A stretch of 13,590 nt of DNA from NCBI GenBank assembly GCA_007125875.1, contig SLCI01000211.1:1-13590 (forward strand). The letters are read 5' to 3'. A model generated the notes under the pieces. That model did no database searches. It was given only the letters and a program-made list of their open reading frames with translations, and was not told where the DNA came from. This DNA comes from Kiritimatiellia bacterium (lineage in GTDB: Bacteria; Verrucomicrobiota; Kiritimatiellia; SLAD01). Below, piece after piece: positions 6,120 to 13,590 of the stretch. A program made the position numbers and the translations under genes. The stretch's first letter is position 1. Every line of letters starts with the position of its first letter.

Positions 6120-8459
6120 TTACAGTTGTTCAAACCTATCTTTAAACACATGATCAACGGGATGCATGCACTCGATTGCAATATCACTGATATCAGAGCT
6201 AAATATTACACCCGAAGGGTTGGAGATGGTACAAAGCGCAGTGGCCATGCTGGATTCCGGGGAAAACTCCACAACATACGACTCGCCAGGCTCAAGCCAG
6301 GCCTGAAATGTAAAGGGTCCGTTCCCCTTTATTCCAAGAACTTCAGAGTCATTCAACAATAGATTGAAAGGGCCCCGCTCCCACCCTGCCACGGATCCAC
6401 CAACCGAATAGCGTGGCCTTTCTATTGCGCCGATATCGACACTAACTCCGGAAATCCTACGATTCCCTAGCAGATCAAAATCCGCAGCCACTGAACTTGA
6501 ATCACCAGCATCTATCCCAGGTGACTCCTTCTGAAGTTGGTACTCAAATTCCGTCGGCCCAGGGGTCTGAGTAGTTGCGAGGCCCTCAAAAAGGGGGTCA
6601 ACATCAAGATTCGAACCACCGTCCTCTCCGAAAGCGCTATTCCAAGAGGCACCGGAACCACCGCTTCCACCTACAATGGAGTACGAGATTAGAGGAGCGG
6701 AATTGAGGTTAAAGAGTTGGCTCTCGGCTGCAGCCCCATTTTCCCAGACAATGCTATTAAATAGGAGAATCTGTACTGATCCTCCCCTTTTGCCTTCCGA
6801 ATAAAGTGCACTACCATTGCGCATCGCAAGGTTGTCCGCGAGAGTCGTATTCGCCAGCAACACTTCACTGGTTCCCTCTCGGTCCCCGATGTTATAAAGC
6901 GCACCACCGTCCATGACTGCGTGGTTTGCCACGAAAAGTGAATTCCTGATATCCGTATCAATCTCCGGGTATACAGATCCCTGAGTACTAGTAAACCAAT
7001 CCGACGAGCCGTCAATATGAGTCAGGTCGCCAACAAACCTATCAAAGCTTCCGCCAGATGGTATTTCCCCGGTTCCATCGAGATACATTCCGCCACCAAA
7101 ATTTGCCTGATTAGACTCAAGGACTATCCGATCCAGGCTAGCCTTGATAGCACCTACCAACCCCCATAAGTAGAGACCACCTCCAAACTGTGCGGAGTTT
7201 CCGGAGATTCTGGAACCTTCTAATCGAACAAGGCTCTCACTCCCGCTCCGGGCTTCTACGAATATTGCCCCGCCAGCAACAATAGCTTGGCTCGATAGAA
7301 AGTCAGAGTTCGTGACCGCAATTTCGGCGGAGCCGTCACCGCTAGTCACAGAGTACACAGACCCTCCCCGTTCATCCGCCGAATTTTGGTAAAACTCAGT
7401 GCCGTCGATTGTTGCTTTTGTCTCACCATTGAACCCATCAACAAAAACGGCCCCACCGAATGACGAGGAATTCTGCAGAAAACTCGATAGATTTAATGAA
7501 AGATCCGTGAAACCGGAGCCACCTCCGCGATCATAGATCGCGCCACCGCTAATCCCAGAGGTGTTGCCAATGAAATCCGAATCGCCGATCGCTGACGTCA
7601 CTAAGCCACCTTGAGAACCATCGTTATAAATCGCGCCCCCAAATTGTCCAGCGCTGTTGGAAAGGAACCTAACCCTCATTAGGTGGACGGAAGAGTTTCC
7701 AGAAGAGGAACCATCGTTGTATACCGCACCACCACGCAGCGCCTGGTTATTTGCGAATTCAACATCCGAAATCAACATCTCACCGACACCTTGGCCGCCC
7801 CGTCGGTCAATAAACAACGCTCCACCGTTCCCATCGGCCCAATTTCCCACAAAAAGCAGATTGCTCAGTGTCGGTGCACAGTCAAACTCTTGACCTCGAC
7901 AAACCAAGCCACCACCATTAGCAGAAGCGCCGACCCCGCTAGCGTGCCCCTGCGTAACAATGAATCCGTCAATAAAGGTCTCGTTCGTAATATCCTCTCC
8001 ACTTGGGGAACCATCCACAGAGATCACATTGTAAGCCCGGAACGGGCCACCAAACTCCTCGGGATAAAATCCGGTCAATACCGTTTCATTGCCTTGCCAA
8101 TCCCTCTCCTCAGCAAACTGCTCTGTACCGAAGAACCCTCCCAACAGGCGAATGCCGTCTCGGTTGATAGCAAAGGATGCGCTTCTATTATCGTCGGGAT
8201 CGGCTTTTCGAGTCGGCCGGTAAATTCCAGCAGCAACCCAAATTTCCTCAACAGCTGATCTCGGATCGTCCAGCGCCAATTGCAAGCTATCGTATGCATT
8301 GTCCCATGAGGTACCGTCATTCAGCCCTTTCGAGGAAAGGTCAACAAAAACTTGCGCAGCAGCAGTTCCCGGTGAAAACATCGAACCTAATAAAAGCAAC
8401 GTGAGAAATTTAAACAATCTAGGCGAAAGCAGTCGCCCAAAGCGCTGCACGATAAACAT
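6120..8459 (-). CDS. Secreted right-handed beta-helix repeat protein (Pmp-like, choice-of-anchor Q)
   Basis: The 779-residue protein begins with a signal peptide (basic start, FLTLLLLGSMF, likely cleavage after TAAA at 35). From about 206 to 556 there are roughly eleven degenerate repeats of the form NxAxxGGAIYxDG (for example SNSAGQFGGAIYNDG and SNQANFGGGMYLDG), typical of polymorphic outer-membrane-protein beta-helices. Residues about 611-680 (NLDVDPLFEG ... GIDAGD ... LGNRRISGVSVDIGAIE) match the choice-of-anchor Q type end. A final domain (SVGGSVAGWERGPFNLLLN, two Cys) closes with DHVFKDRFEQL, like many exported proteins of Xanthomonadales-like gammaproteobacteria. The start at 8459 is set by GGAGG six bases upstream and by the signal peptide; a longer open frame to 8561 is rejected. 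It begins 55 bases after the CobT-like gene. Its role in a lasso cluster is unknown; a surface or outer-membrane location is inferred. Confidence 0.88.
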   Translation of the reverse strand: MFIVQRFGRLLSPRLFKFLTLLLLGSMFSPGTAAAQVFVDLSSKGLNDGTSWDNAYDSLQLALDDPRSAVEEIWVAAGIYRPTRKADPDDNRSASFAINRDGIRLLGGFFGTEQFAEERDWQGNETVLTGFYPEEFGGPFRAYNVISVDGSPSGEDITNETFIDGFIVTQGHASGVGASANGGGLVCRGQEFDCAPTLSNLLFVGNWADGNGGALFIDRRGGQGVGEMLISDVEFANNQALRGGAVYNDGSSSGNSSVHLMRVRFLSNSAGQFGGAIYNDGSQGGLVTSAIGDSDFIGNTSGISGGAIYDRGGGSGFTDLSLNLSSFLQNSSSFGGAVFVDGFNGETKATIDGTEFYQNSADERGGSVYSVTSGDGSAEIAVTNSDFLSSQAIVAGGAIFVEARSGSESLVRLEGSRISGNSAQFGGGLYLWGLVGAIKASLDRIVLESNQANFGGGMYLDGTGEIPSGGSFDRFVGDLTHIDGSSDWFTSTQGSVYPEIDTDIRNSLFVANHAVMDGGALYNIGDREGTSEVLLANTTLADNLAMRNGSALYSEGKRGGSVQILLFNSIVWENGAAAESQLFNLNSAPLISYSIVGGSGGSGASWNSAFGEDGGSNLDVDPLFEGLATTQTPGPTEFEYQLQKESPGIDAGDSSSVAADFDLLGNRRISGVSVDIGAIERPRYSVGGSVAGWERGPFNLLLNDSEVLGIKGNGPFTFQAWLEPGESYVVEFSPESSMATALCTISNPSGVIFSSDISDIAIECMHPVDHVFKDRFEQL

Positions 8460-8465
8460 AAAATG

Positions 8466-8470
8466 CCTCC
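8466..8470 (-). promoter_or_regulatory. Ribosome binding site of the beta-helix gene
   Basis: A full GGAGG on the minus strand, six bases before the ATG at 8457-8459. It places the start just before the signal peptide rather than at upstream codons in the same frame. Confidence 0.75.
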
Positions 8471-8514
8471 AGAGACCCACAAATACAGGGGTTACAAGCC
8501 CAAACACACCGAAA

Positions 8515-10149
8515 TTAGAGCAATTCATCAGACAAGGCCTCAAATACGGCGTCAGCAACATCTTCCGCCCGATTTAAATTCAGTACCTTTGGATAAAACC
8601 GAAGAAGATTATTCTGAGAGCCTATTGCTACTACGCTAATATCAGACTCCTTGAGATGCGCAAGTACAGATCTCAAATGCTCCTCAAGAACACCTCGCCC
8701 GTTTGCGCAAACTGTAGCTTCATCATACGGAACACCGTCGGAAAATACCAGAATACTCTTTTTCTTCTCCGATCGCTCTTTCAGCCTCTGACCGGCCCAA
8801 TCCAGAGCTTCGCCATCAAAGTTCTCCTGGCCGAAGCCTTTAGCCAACATCAAGGACATTTGGTTTCTAACATGAGCCCAGTGCTGATTGAAACTCTTGT
8901 AGACTATATGTCGGGTAGCATTGAGTCGACCAGGAAAGTCAGGCCTACCCACAGAATGCCACTTCTGCCAGACAGGGTTTTCCTTCATGTACGCAGTCGT
9001 AAAGCCCAACACCTCGGAACGAATGCCGCACGTTTCCAACATATTAACGGCCACATCAACCACTTGACAACAAAGCTGCTGTTTTAGCCCTCGCATAGAC
9101 CCAGACTGGTCTACAAGAAAAACCACACAGGCATCACGAGACTGTCTACGAATTTCGTTTCTAAATATACGTGGATTCGGCTTGTTAAAGGCAAGACGAT
9201 ACAGCCGCCGACCGTCTATTCGTCCTTCCTCTTGATCGAAGTACCAGGTTTTGGGTCTTGTCGACAGAATTCGGCTTTGAAGACGACTCGACAAACGGAC
9301 AGCCTTCCCCCTACCGACGGAGCCAGCGGGCCGCAACGAACCTGGGTCTACATGATGTAGCCAGCGATTGGCAGGCCCGATCTCATCCCACTGTGTATCG
9401 AATATCCGATACTGTATATATTTCCGATCGATCGCAGATTCGTCTCGCGCCCCACCTTTTGAAACGGTACCATCAAAAGAAATGAGCGAGAGCTGGTTTT
9501 CTTCTTGAGATGCCGTGCCGCGCACTGAAGGTTGATAATTGGAAGCCATGTGAACCGAAGTCAATTCGGCCAGAACAGGTCCTAAGCTTTCCGCAAATTG
9601 ACGCTGATCCCTCAAATGTCGTGCGGCTCGTTCTAGACAGGTCACCAATATCCTTTGATCTAGAGACTGAGCACCTACTCGAAAACGAAGCAACTGCGAG
9701 AATCTCCAGCGAATAGCGCCATTTGATTCCACCCACTCAGGAAAACGGTTCCGAACACTCTTCGGAATCCGCTCCGGGTCCGCAAAGGCCTCCCTGGCCA
9801 ATACGTAAAGGCGCTCTGCAAGCCTGTTAAGGCTGTCCGAGACATACATAGGTGACAGATTCTGTGCCATACCAGATAATTCCAGACTGGCCAAAGCCTC
9901 CACCCGAGCAAGTTCAAAAACCTTAAGGTAATCAAGCTGTGAACTCGGTAAACGGGGAGTAGTAGCGGGATCGTGCCACCTTAACCAAGCTGCCGCAGAG
10001 TCACTGCTTTTTCTGTTCCTAACCTGCTCGAGCACCGCCAGTGATCGTCGATTTTTCGACACTCTGATTCCGGAAAATATCCTTCCCCAACTACGCAGTG
10101 CAAGAATAACCGCTGAGTCTCCCCCGCCATCAACTATCAATCTTTTCAT
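8515..10149 (-). CDS. cobT: CobT-like VWA-domain protein (cobaltochelatase subunit homologue)
   Basis: In aerobic cobalamin synthesis CobT forms a chaperone-like complex with CobS that drives cobalt insertion by CobN. The family match is strong in the C-terminal VWA domain: VDQSGSMRG with MIDAS residues D347, S349 and S351, GFTTAYMKE, PGRLNATRHIVYKSF, ENFDGEALDWAGQRL and FSDGVPYDE, in CobT order. The N-terminal half is helical and recognisable only loosely, and the long acidic linker of typical CobT proteins is not evident; at 544 residues it is shorter than characterised CobT (about 630). Its ATG overlaps the CobS-like gene by 20 bases, so the two are translationally coupled. No CobN or other cobalamin gene is in the window, so a moonlighting or repurposed role in the lasso pathway is inferred; the symbol states family only. 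Confidence 0.87.
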   Translation of the reverse strand: MKRLIVDGGGDSAVILALRSWGRIFSGIRVSKNRRSLAVLEQVRNRKSSDSAAAWLRWHDPATTPRLPSSQLDYLKVFELARVEALASLELSGMAQNLSPMYVSDSLNRLAERLYVLAREAFADPERIPKSVRNRFPEWVESNGAIRWRFSQLLRFRVGAQSLDQRILVTCLERAARHLRDQRQFAESLGPVLAELTSVHMASNYQPSVRGTASQEENQLSLISFDGTVSKGGARDESAIDRKYIQYRIFDTQWDEIGPANRWLHHVDPGSLRPAGSVGRGKAVRLSSRLQSRILSTRPKTWYFDQEEGRIDGRRLYRLAFNKPNPRIFRNEIRRQSRDACVVFLVDQSGSMRGLKQQLCCQVVDVAVNMLETCGIRSEVLGFTTAYMKENPVWQKWHSVGRPDFPGRLNATRHIVYKSFNQHWAHVRNQMSLMLAKGFGQENFDGEALDWAGQRLKERSEKKKSILVFSDGVPYDEATVCANGRGVLEEHLRSVLAHLKESDISVVAIGSQNNLLRFYPKVLNLNRAEDVADAVFEALSDELL

Positions 10150-11101
10150 TGATCAATTCCGCATTGAAGCAGCGCTGGAATAGCTCTTTGAGCAACGTCT
10201 GCTCATCAGAATCGAGCCTATTAAAAAATGCAAACCGAAATGCTTCCGCCACATTTTTCAGGACAAGATAGTTTTGGCCCCAGGTAATTAGGGTTCTTAA
10301 CGACAACAGGGTTGAAATATCCGCCTGATAATAGGCTTCGCGACAAAAGTTGGCGAACTTCACCATGTTACGTATCAGGTCGATAGGAATATCCGGTAAC
10401 CTCTTCTTTAAAATGCGAACCTCGGTATCCTCAGCCAGATAATCAAGCTTCACGATGCACTGCCACCTATCCATCTGAGCCTGGTTTATTGCCTGCGTAC
10501 CAATATAAAGACCACTTGAATCACCCTGTCCCGCGGTGTTTGCGGTAGCAAACAGCCTGAAACCGGGATTCGGCAGAATGACCTCGTTCTGATCAAGAAG
10601 AGTCAAGCGTCCCTGAGACTCCAACAGCCTCTGAATGACAAACATAACCTCAGGAATCCCTGCATCATACTCATCTAGCACAAGCGCTACCGGATTCTGG
10701 ACGGACCATACTAAAAGTCCTGGGACAAACTCCGTAACCTGCCTCTCATTTCTGACTGTAACCATGTCTCGCCCAATCAGGTCGGCTCGCGTAACGTGGC
10801 CGTCCAGGTTGATCCGGAGGCATGGCCAATTCAAATGCGCAGCAACTTGTTCTATGTGTGATGTCTTTCCACTCCCATGCGGGCCATGGATATATACACG
10901 ACGATCATAAGAAAATCCCAGAAGCACAGATTTAGTTACCTCAGGGTCGAAACGGAAGCCTTCGTCGATCTCTGGGACATGTCTATCCCTTTTCGAAAAA
11001 CCCAAAACTCGCCACGGAACTTCAATGCCGAAAGCGGCAAGAGTATCAACGGGAGTGTCCGGAACTGAGTTTGGCTCAATCACTGGAGATCCTGCAGTCA
11101 T
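10130..11101 (-). CDS. cobS: CobS-like AAA+ ATPase (cobaltochelatase subunit homologue)
   Basis: A 323-residue AAA+ ATPase of the chelatase/MoxR clade. Walker A is GPHGSGKT at 73-80, Walker B is LVLDEYDAG at 140-148, sensor 1 is N188 in FATANT and the likely arginine finger is R212 in QMDRW. Segments IEQVAAHLNWPCLRINLDGH, EVMFVIQRLLESQGRLTLLD and SSGLYIGTQAINQAQMDRW follow CobS closely, closer than generic MoxR. The N-terminal HVPEIDEGFRFDPEVT also fits CobS. The ATG at 11101 has an AGGGA-type ribosome site and lies 26 bases inside the end of the kinase gene; its own end overlaps the CobT-like start by 20 bases. The expected partner is the CobT-like protein next door, as a hexameric AAA+ motor coupled to a VWA adaptor. 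The substrate here is unknown; the symbol states family only. Confidence 0.9.
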   Translation of the reverse strand: MTAGSPVIEPNSVPDTPVDTLAAFGIEVPWRVLGFSKRDRHVPEIDEGFRFDPEVTKSVLLGFSYDRRVYIHGPHGSGKTSHIEQVAAHLNWPCLRINLDGHVTRADLIGRDMVTVRNERQVTEFVPGLLVWSVQNPVALVLDEYDAGIPEVMFVIQRLLESQGRLTLLDQNEVILPNPGFRLFATANTAGQGDSSGLYIGTQAINQAQMDRWQCIVKLDYLAEDTEVRILKKRLPDIPIDLIRNMVKFANFCREAYYQADISTLLSLRTLITWGQNYLVLKNVAEAFRFAFFNRLDSDEQTLLKELFQRCFNAELINEKIDS

Positions 11102-12062
11102 CGACTTCCCTGATCAACTTTTCAAGCGGACGCAACTCGCTGTCCATATTGTCCAACGACCATTGTCTCCGATAACGGTAGACATCAACCAATGAACACA
11201 ATTCTGTAATGCTATGTAACAAGCTTTCAGGCGCCCTGAACCAGTGGGCCATGAAGGGACGATAGATAGCTAGTCTACACGCATTAAATGCTTCCACGCC
11301 ACTCAGGCGCTCTACGGTTGCAATCGCGTTCGGTGACGCACGATCCAGAACAATTATCGCCTTAAGTACAGTTGGCATTGGCATCGCGTTGTCTTCAAGA
11401 TAAACCTGAAACTTGCTGGTCTTAGTTAGATCCTGGACAAGCTGATGGGGCTGATAGTTCAGGCGCTCTAACGCATCGTCCCATAACTTTAATTTTCGGG
11501 GCCCGGAATGCAATACACATTTGCCACGGGATGCATGAATTACAGAGACATCATCAGACACCAGCTTCCAATCGTATTTTTCTTTGAGCCAAGCTGCGAT
11601 GGTTGATTTACCAGCACCCGAATCGCCGGAAAAAGCCCATACACCAGTATCGGATTGAACCGCGCTTACATGAAGCGGCAGAGAGCCTCGCTGATGCAAG
11701 ATGGCGGCGAACGCGCTTCCCAATAAGAAAGTTCGCAGGTCCGGCAATGCCGCGCCGACGCCGGGTTCACGCGCTCGATCCAATCTCCTGTCTACTGTAA
11801 TTCGTCTACCGTGTGAAACCATGTACCTTGCGATGTCTTCGACCTTAATCAGACAGGAGGAGTTTCCGTAGGATATCCAACCATAATCTTTCTTCGTGTT
11901 TTCGAGAAACTCAGGGACATGTCCTATTTCAATACTAACGTCCGGGCTGCATGCCGCGATGGGCGTCAGCTCGGGCAAAGCAACTTCGGATGCTACGCTC
12001 AGTCCGTAAACAGCGTAATAATAACGAGCGCCAGTTAAGTCGATTTTCGTTTCTGGATTCAA
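11076..12062 (-). CDS. HPr-kinase-like lasso peptide kinase
   Basis: A 328-residue kinase related to the C-terminal domain of HPr kinase, like those in paeninodin-type lasso clusters that phosphorylate the C-terminal Ser of the precursor. Residues seen: LPLHVSAV with H131, the P-loop GDSGAGKST at 146-154, and LVSDD with S169-D170-D171. The N-terminal 110 residues (YYYAVYGLSVASEVALPEL...) match the extra domain of this subfamily. The start is a TTG at 12062, the only start codon in frame before an upstream TAG at 12096-12098, with CGGGA five bases before it. The precursor in this window ends in Ser, which supports the assignment. It overlaps the CobS-like gene by 26 bases, tying kinase and ATPase expression together. 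Confidence 0.9.
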   Translation of the reverse strand: MNPETKIDLTGARYYYAVYGLSVASEVALPELTPIAACSPDVSIEIGHVPEFLENTKKDYGWISYGNSSCLIKVEDIARYMVSHGRRITVDRRLDRAREPGVGAALPDLRTFLLGSAFAAILHQRGSLPLHVSAVQSDTGVWAFSGDSGAGKSTIAAWLKEKYDWKLVSDDVSVIHASRGKCVLHSGPRKLKLWDDALERLNYQPHQLVQDLTKTSKFQVYLEDNAMPMPTVLKAIIVLDRASPNAIATVERLSGVEAFNACRLAIYRPFMAHWFRAPESLLHSITELCSLVDVYRYRRQWSLDNMDSELRPLEKLIREVDDCRISSD

Positions 12063-12088
12063 AGCTTTTCCCGTTTTTACTTTGCTGC

Positions 12089-12211
12089 CTAAAGTCTAGT
12101 GAGGTAGATCATTTTATTCTGCGGCATCATCTCGGCTATCACCGGTTTTTTAACAGCAATGTCTGTCATAGATTGCGAAAGAAGTGGAACCTCATCGCTT
12201 CTTGGCTCCAT
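12089..12211 (-). CDS. Possible 40-residue ORF between exporter and kinase
   Basis: An ATG at 12209-12211 opens a 40-codon frame (MEPRSDEVPLLSQSM...) that ends with TAG 26 bases before the kinase start. The frame is open all the way back to the exporter stop codon. A GGGG lies before the ATG but only two bases away, too close for a good ribosome site, and the internal ATG at residue 15 has none. It lacks the YxxP leader motif, so I do not call it a second precursor. Real gene, translated leader for the kinase, or chance are all possible. Confidence 0.22.
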   Translation of the reverse strand: MEPRSDEVPLLSQSMTDIAVKKPVIAEMMPQNKMIYLTRL

Positions 12212-12295
12212 AACCCCAAATGTACGGCACTCCAGACCGTCGACAGCACCCCCGAGCACGAAATTTAGGGTATTGAGGTTTCTGTACTGCCAGAC

Positions 12296-13590
12296 TCAAT
12301 TCGGGTGGACATAGTTTTCTGCCTCTCGGTAATATTTGCCTTGTCGATTGAAAGCGCGGTAATAGAACCCTTTTCGTTGCATCAGTTCTTCGTGCCGGCC
12401 GGCCTCTTCGATTCTGCCCCCCTCCAGTACATATATGTAATCAGCCAAGCGAATGGTCGATAGCCGATGGCTGATGATCAGCGCCGATCGTCCGCCGATG
12501 CGTTCGCGGAAGTTTTCGAAAAGCTCGAATTCTGCGTTCGGATCAATAGCGCTGGTTGGCTCGTCCAGAATGGCCACGCTCGAAGGGCGTAGAAAGGCCC
12601 TTGCCAAGGCAACTTTCTGCCACTGCCCAACGCTCAATTCTAATCCACCGTCAAATGATCTGCCGAGGAAAGTATCATATTTTTTCGGCAGAAGCTTGAT
12701 GAACTCCTCAGCCCCCGCCTGTCGCGCCGCCGCAGCAATTGCTGGACTCTCAGGCGGGCAATCCAAATCGCCGAAGCGGATATTATCCCGAACCGTGGTC
12801 GCATAGCGCGCGAAATCCTGAAACACCACGCTGAACAACGAGCGATATTCTTCCAGATCGAACGCGCTCGCGTCCCGGCCGTCGACCAGAACCCTGCCCG
12901 CCGTCGGGTTATACAGCCGACACAGCAGCTTGATCAGCGAAGTCTTGCCGGATCCGTTGGAGCCAACCAGAGCCACGACCTGGCCCGGCGAAATACTCAG
13001 GTTGATGTCGTGCAACACCTTCTCCCGACAGCCGGGATAGGTGAAATCGACTCCCTCCATACGTAGTTCCACGCCAGTCTGCTTGGGCAGAGCAATCGGG
13101 CATGCGGGGCTGGTGATCTGCGGCCGGACCTCCAGGAACTCAAAGAGTTGATTAATATAAAGATGATCCTCGAACAACCTCGAAATCTGCCCGACCAGTT
13201 CTTGCCCCATGCCTTGAGCCCGCTGCAAGATCAGCAGGAAAAGGACCAGATCGCCGACCGTATTCCTGCCCTCCGAGGTCTGCAGGGCAAGGTAGGCTAG
13301 CGCGCCGAAAAAGACCGTCGTCGCAATCACGCCGACCGCAGTCTCGACCAGTGCCCGCCGGCGGTTGATGTCAAATTGCTCGCCCCGGATGGTGCCGCGG
13401 ATGCCCGAATAGAGGTCACGAAATACCGATCCGAGCTGGTTCAGTCTTAGTTCCTTCGCATGAAAGTCCGAGGTCAGCAGCCAATCGAAATATCCGGCCC
13501 GGCGCTCCAACTGAGTCCGCCGCTTGCGCCATTCATACAAAATCCGCGTAAAATGCAGCCGCACCAGCAGCGCCGGCACGATGGCGATCA
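12296..13590 (-). CDS. ABC exporter, 3' part (truncated by window edge)
   Basis: The frame is open to the right edge, so the start and first membrane helices lie outside. Numbered from an in-frame GTG at 13579, two hydrophobic segments at about 80-100 and 108-120 are the last membrane helices. The nucleotide-binding domain follows: Walker A GSNGSGKT at 206-213, Q-loop FQD near 253-255, signature LSVGQ at 315-319, Walker B VAILDE at 335-340 and H-loop H371. It is a type IV exporter half-transporter with fused ATPase, a common self-immunity and export gene in lasso clusters. No peptidase domain can be judged from this part. The region is clearly more GC-rich than the cyclase gene (hand counts of 58% and 62% at 12901-12960 and 13201-13260), and the 233-base gap to the kinase leaves open whether it belongs to the same transcript. 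Confidence 0.9.
   Translation of the reverse strand, partial: IAIVPALLVRLHFTRILYEWRKRRTQLERRAGYFDWLLTSDFHAKELRLNQLGSVFRDLYSGIRGTIRGEQFDINRRRALVETAVGVIATTVFFGALAYLALQTSEGRNTVGDLVLFLLILQRAQGMGQELVGQISRLFEDHLYINQLFEFLEVRPQITSPACPIALPKQTGVELRMEGVDFTYPGCREKVLHDINLSISPGQVVALVGSNGSGKTSLIKLLCRLYNPTAGRVLVDGRDASAFDLEEYRSLFSVVFQDFARYATTVRDNIRFGDLDCPPESPAIAAAARQAGAEEFIKLLPKKYDTFLGRSFDGGLELSVGQWQKVALARAFLRPSSVAILDEPTSAIDPNAEFELFENFRERIGGRSALIISHRLSTIRLADYIYVLEGGRIEEAGRHEELMQRKGFYYRAFNRQGKYYREAENYVHPN

Noticed and set aside
7683..8258. Plus-strand 191-codon ORF inside the beta-helix gene
   Set aside because: It is antisense to a repeat-rich gene with strong family features and has no recognisable domain.
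8460..8561. Upstream start of the beta-helix protein at 8561
   Set aside because: It would overlap the CobT-like gene and put 34 residues ahead of a clean signal peptide; GGAGG is correctly placed for 8459.
10130..11101. Generic MoxR ATPase of a MoxR-VWA pair
   Set aside because: The segments around the arginine finger and the NWPC/INLDGH stretch follow CobS, and the partner's VWA domain follows CobT in order and wording.
12089..12211. Second lasso precursor
   Set aside because: The 40-codon ORF lacks the YxxP leader motif and a suitably placed Asp/Glu after a Gly-type core start.
12063..12295. Promoter for the kinase gene, for example TAAAAT in the gap
   Set aside because: A TAAAAT -10 exists but no -35-like element stands at a proper distance.

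Overview
The window is a gammaproteobacterial-looking lasso peptide biosynthetic gene cluster, and every gene I can support lies on the minus strand, so transcription runs from the right edge towards the left. The host guess is weak. It rests on gene content and on the end of the beta-helix protein (a C-terminal domain closing in DHVFKDRFEQL), which resembles the tails of many exported proteins of Xanthomonadales/Wenzhouxiangella-type gammaproteobacteria.

Layout in transcription order: (1) the 3' part of an ABC exporter (12296-13590, cut by the edge); (2) a tightly overlapping set of an HPr-kinase-like lasso peptide kinase (11076-12062), a CobS-type AAA+ ATPase (10130-11101) and a CobT-type VWA protein (8515-10149); (3) a secreted right-handed beta-helix protein (6120-8459); (4) the lasso core enzymes: PqqD-like leader-recognition protein B1 (5673-5951), transglutaminase-like leader peptidase B2 (5182-5655) and asparagine-synthetase-like cyclase C (3186-5132); (5) a 52-residue gene at 2989-3147 that I read as the lasso precursor, placed after the cyclase and followed at once by a strong intrinsic terminator (2940-2968); (6) beyond the terminator, a PRMT-like methyltransferase (1585-2826) and a family 2 glycosyltransferase with TPR-like repeats (391-1497). 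The left 390 bases hold only a doubtful partial ORF.

Working model: B1 binds the precursor leader (YxxPxV motif), B2 cuts the leader, and C forms the macrolactam between the new N-terminus and an Asp side chain. The kinase would phosphorylate the C-terminal Ser of the precursor, as in the paeninodin family. The methyltransferase and the glycosyltransferase are candidate tailoring enzymes, and the ABC protein the exporter. The unusual part is the CobS/CobT pair without its chelatase partner CobN, translationally coupled to the peptide kinase. In cobalamin synthesis this pair powers cobalt insertion. In a lasso cluster it suggests an ATP-driven metal-loading or protein-remodelling step that I do not know from described lasso pathways. 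The secreted beta-helix protein is a second unexpected member.
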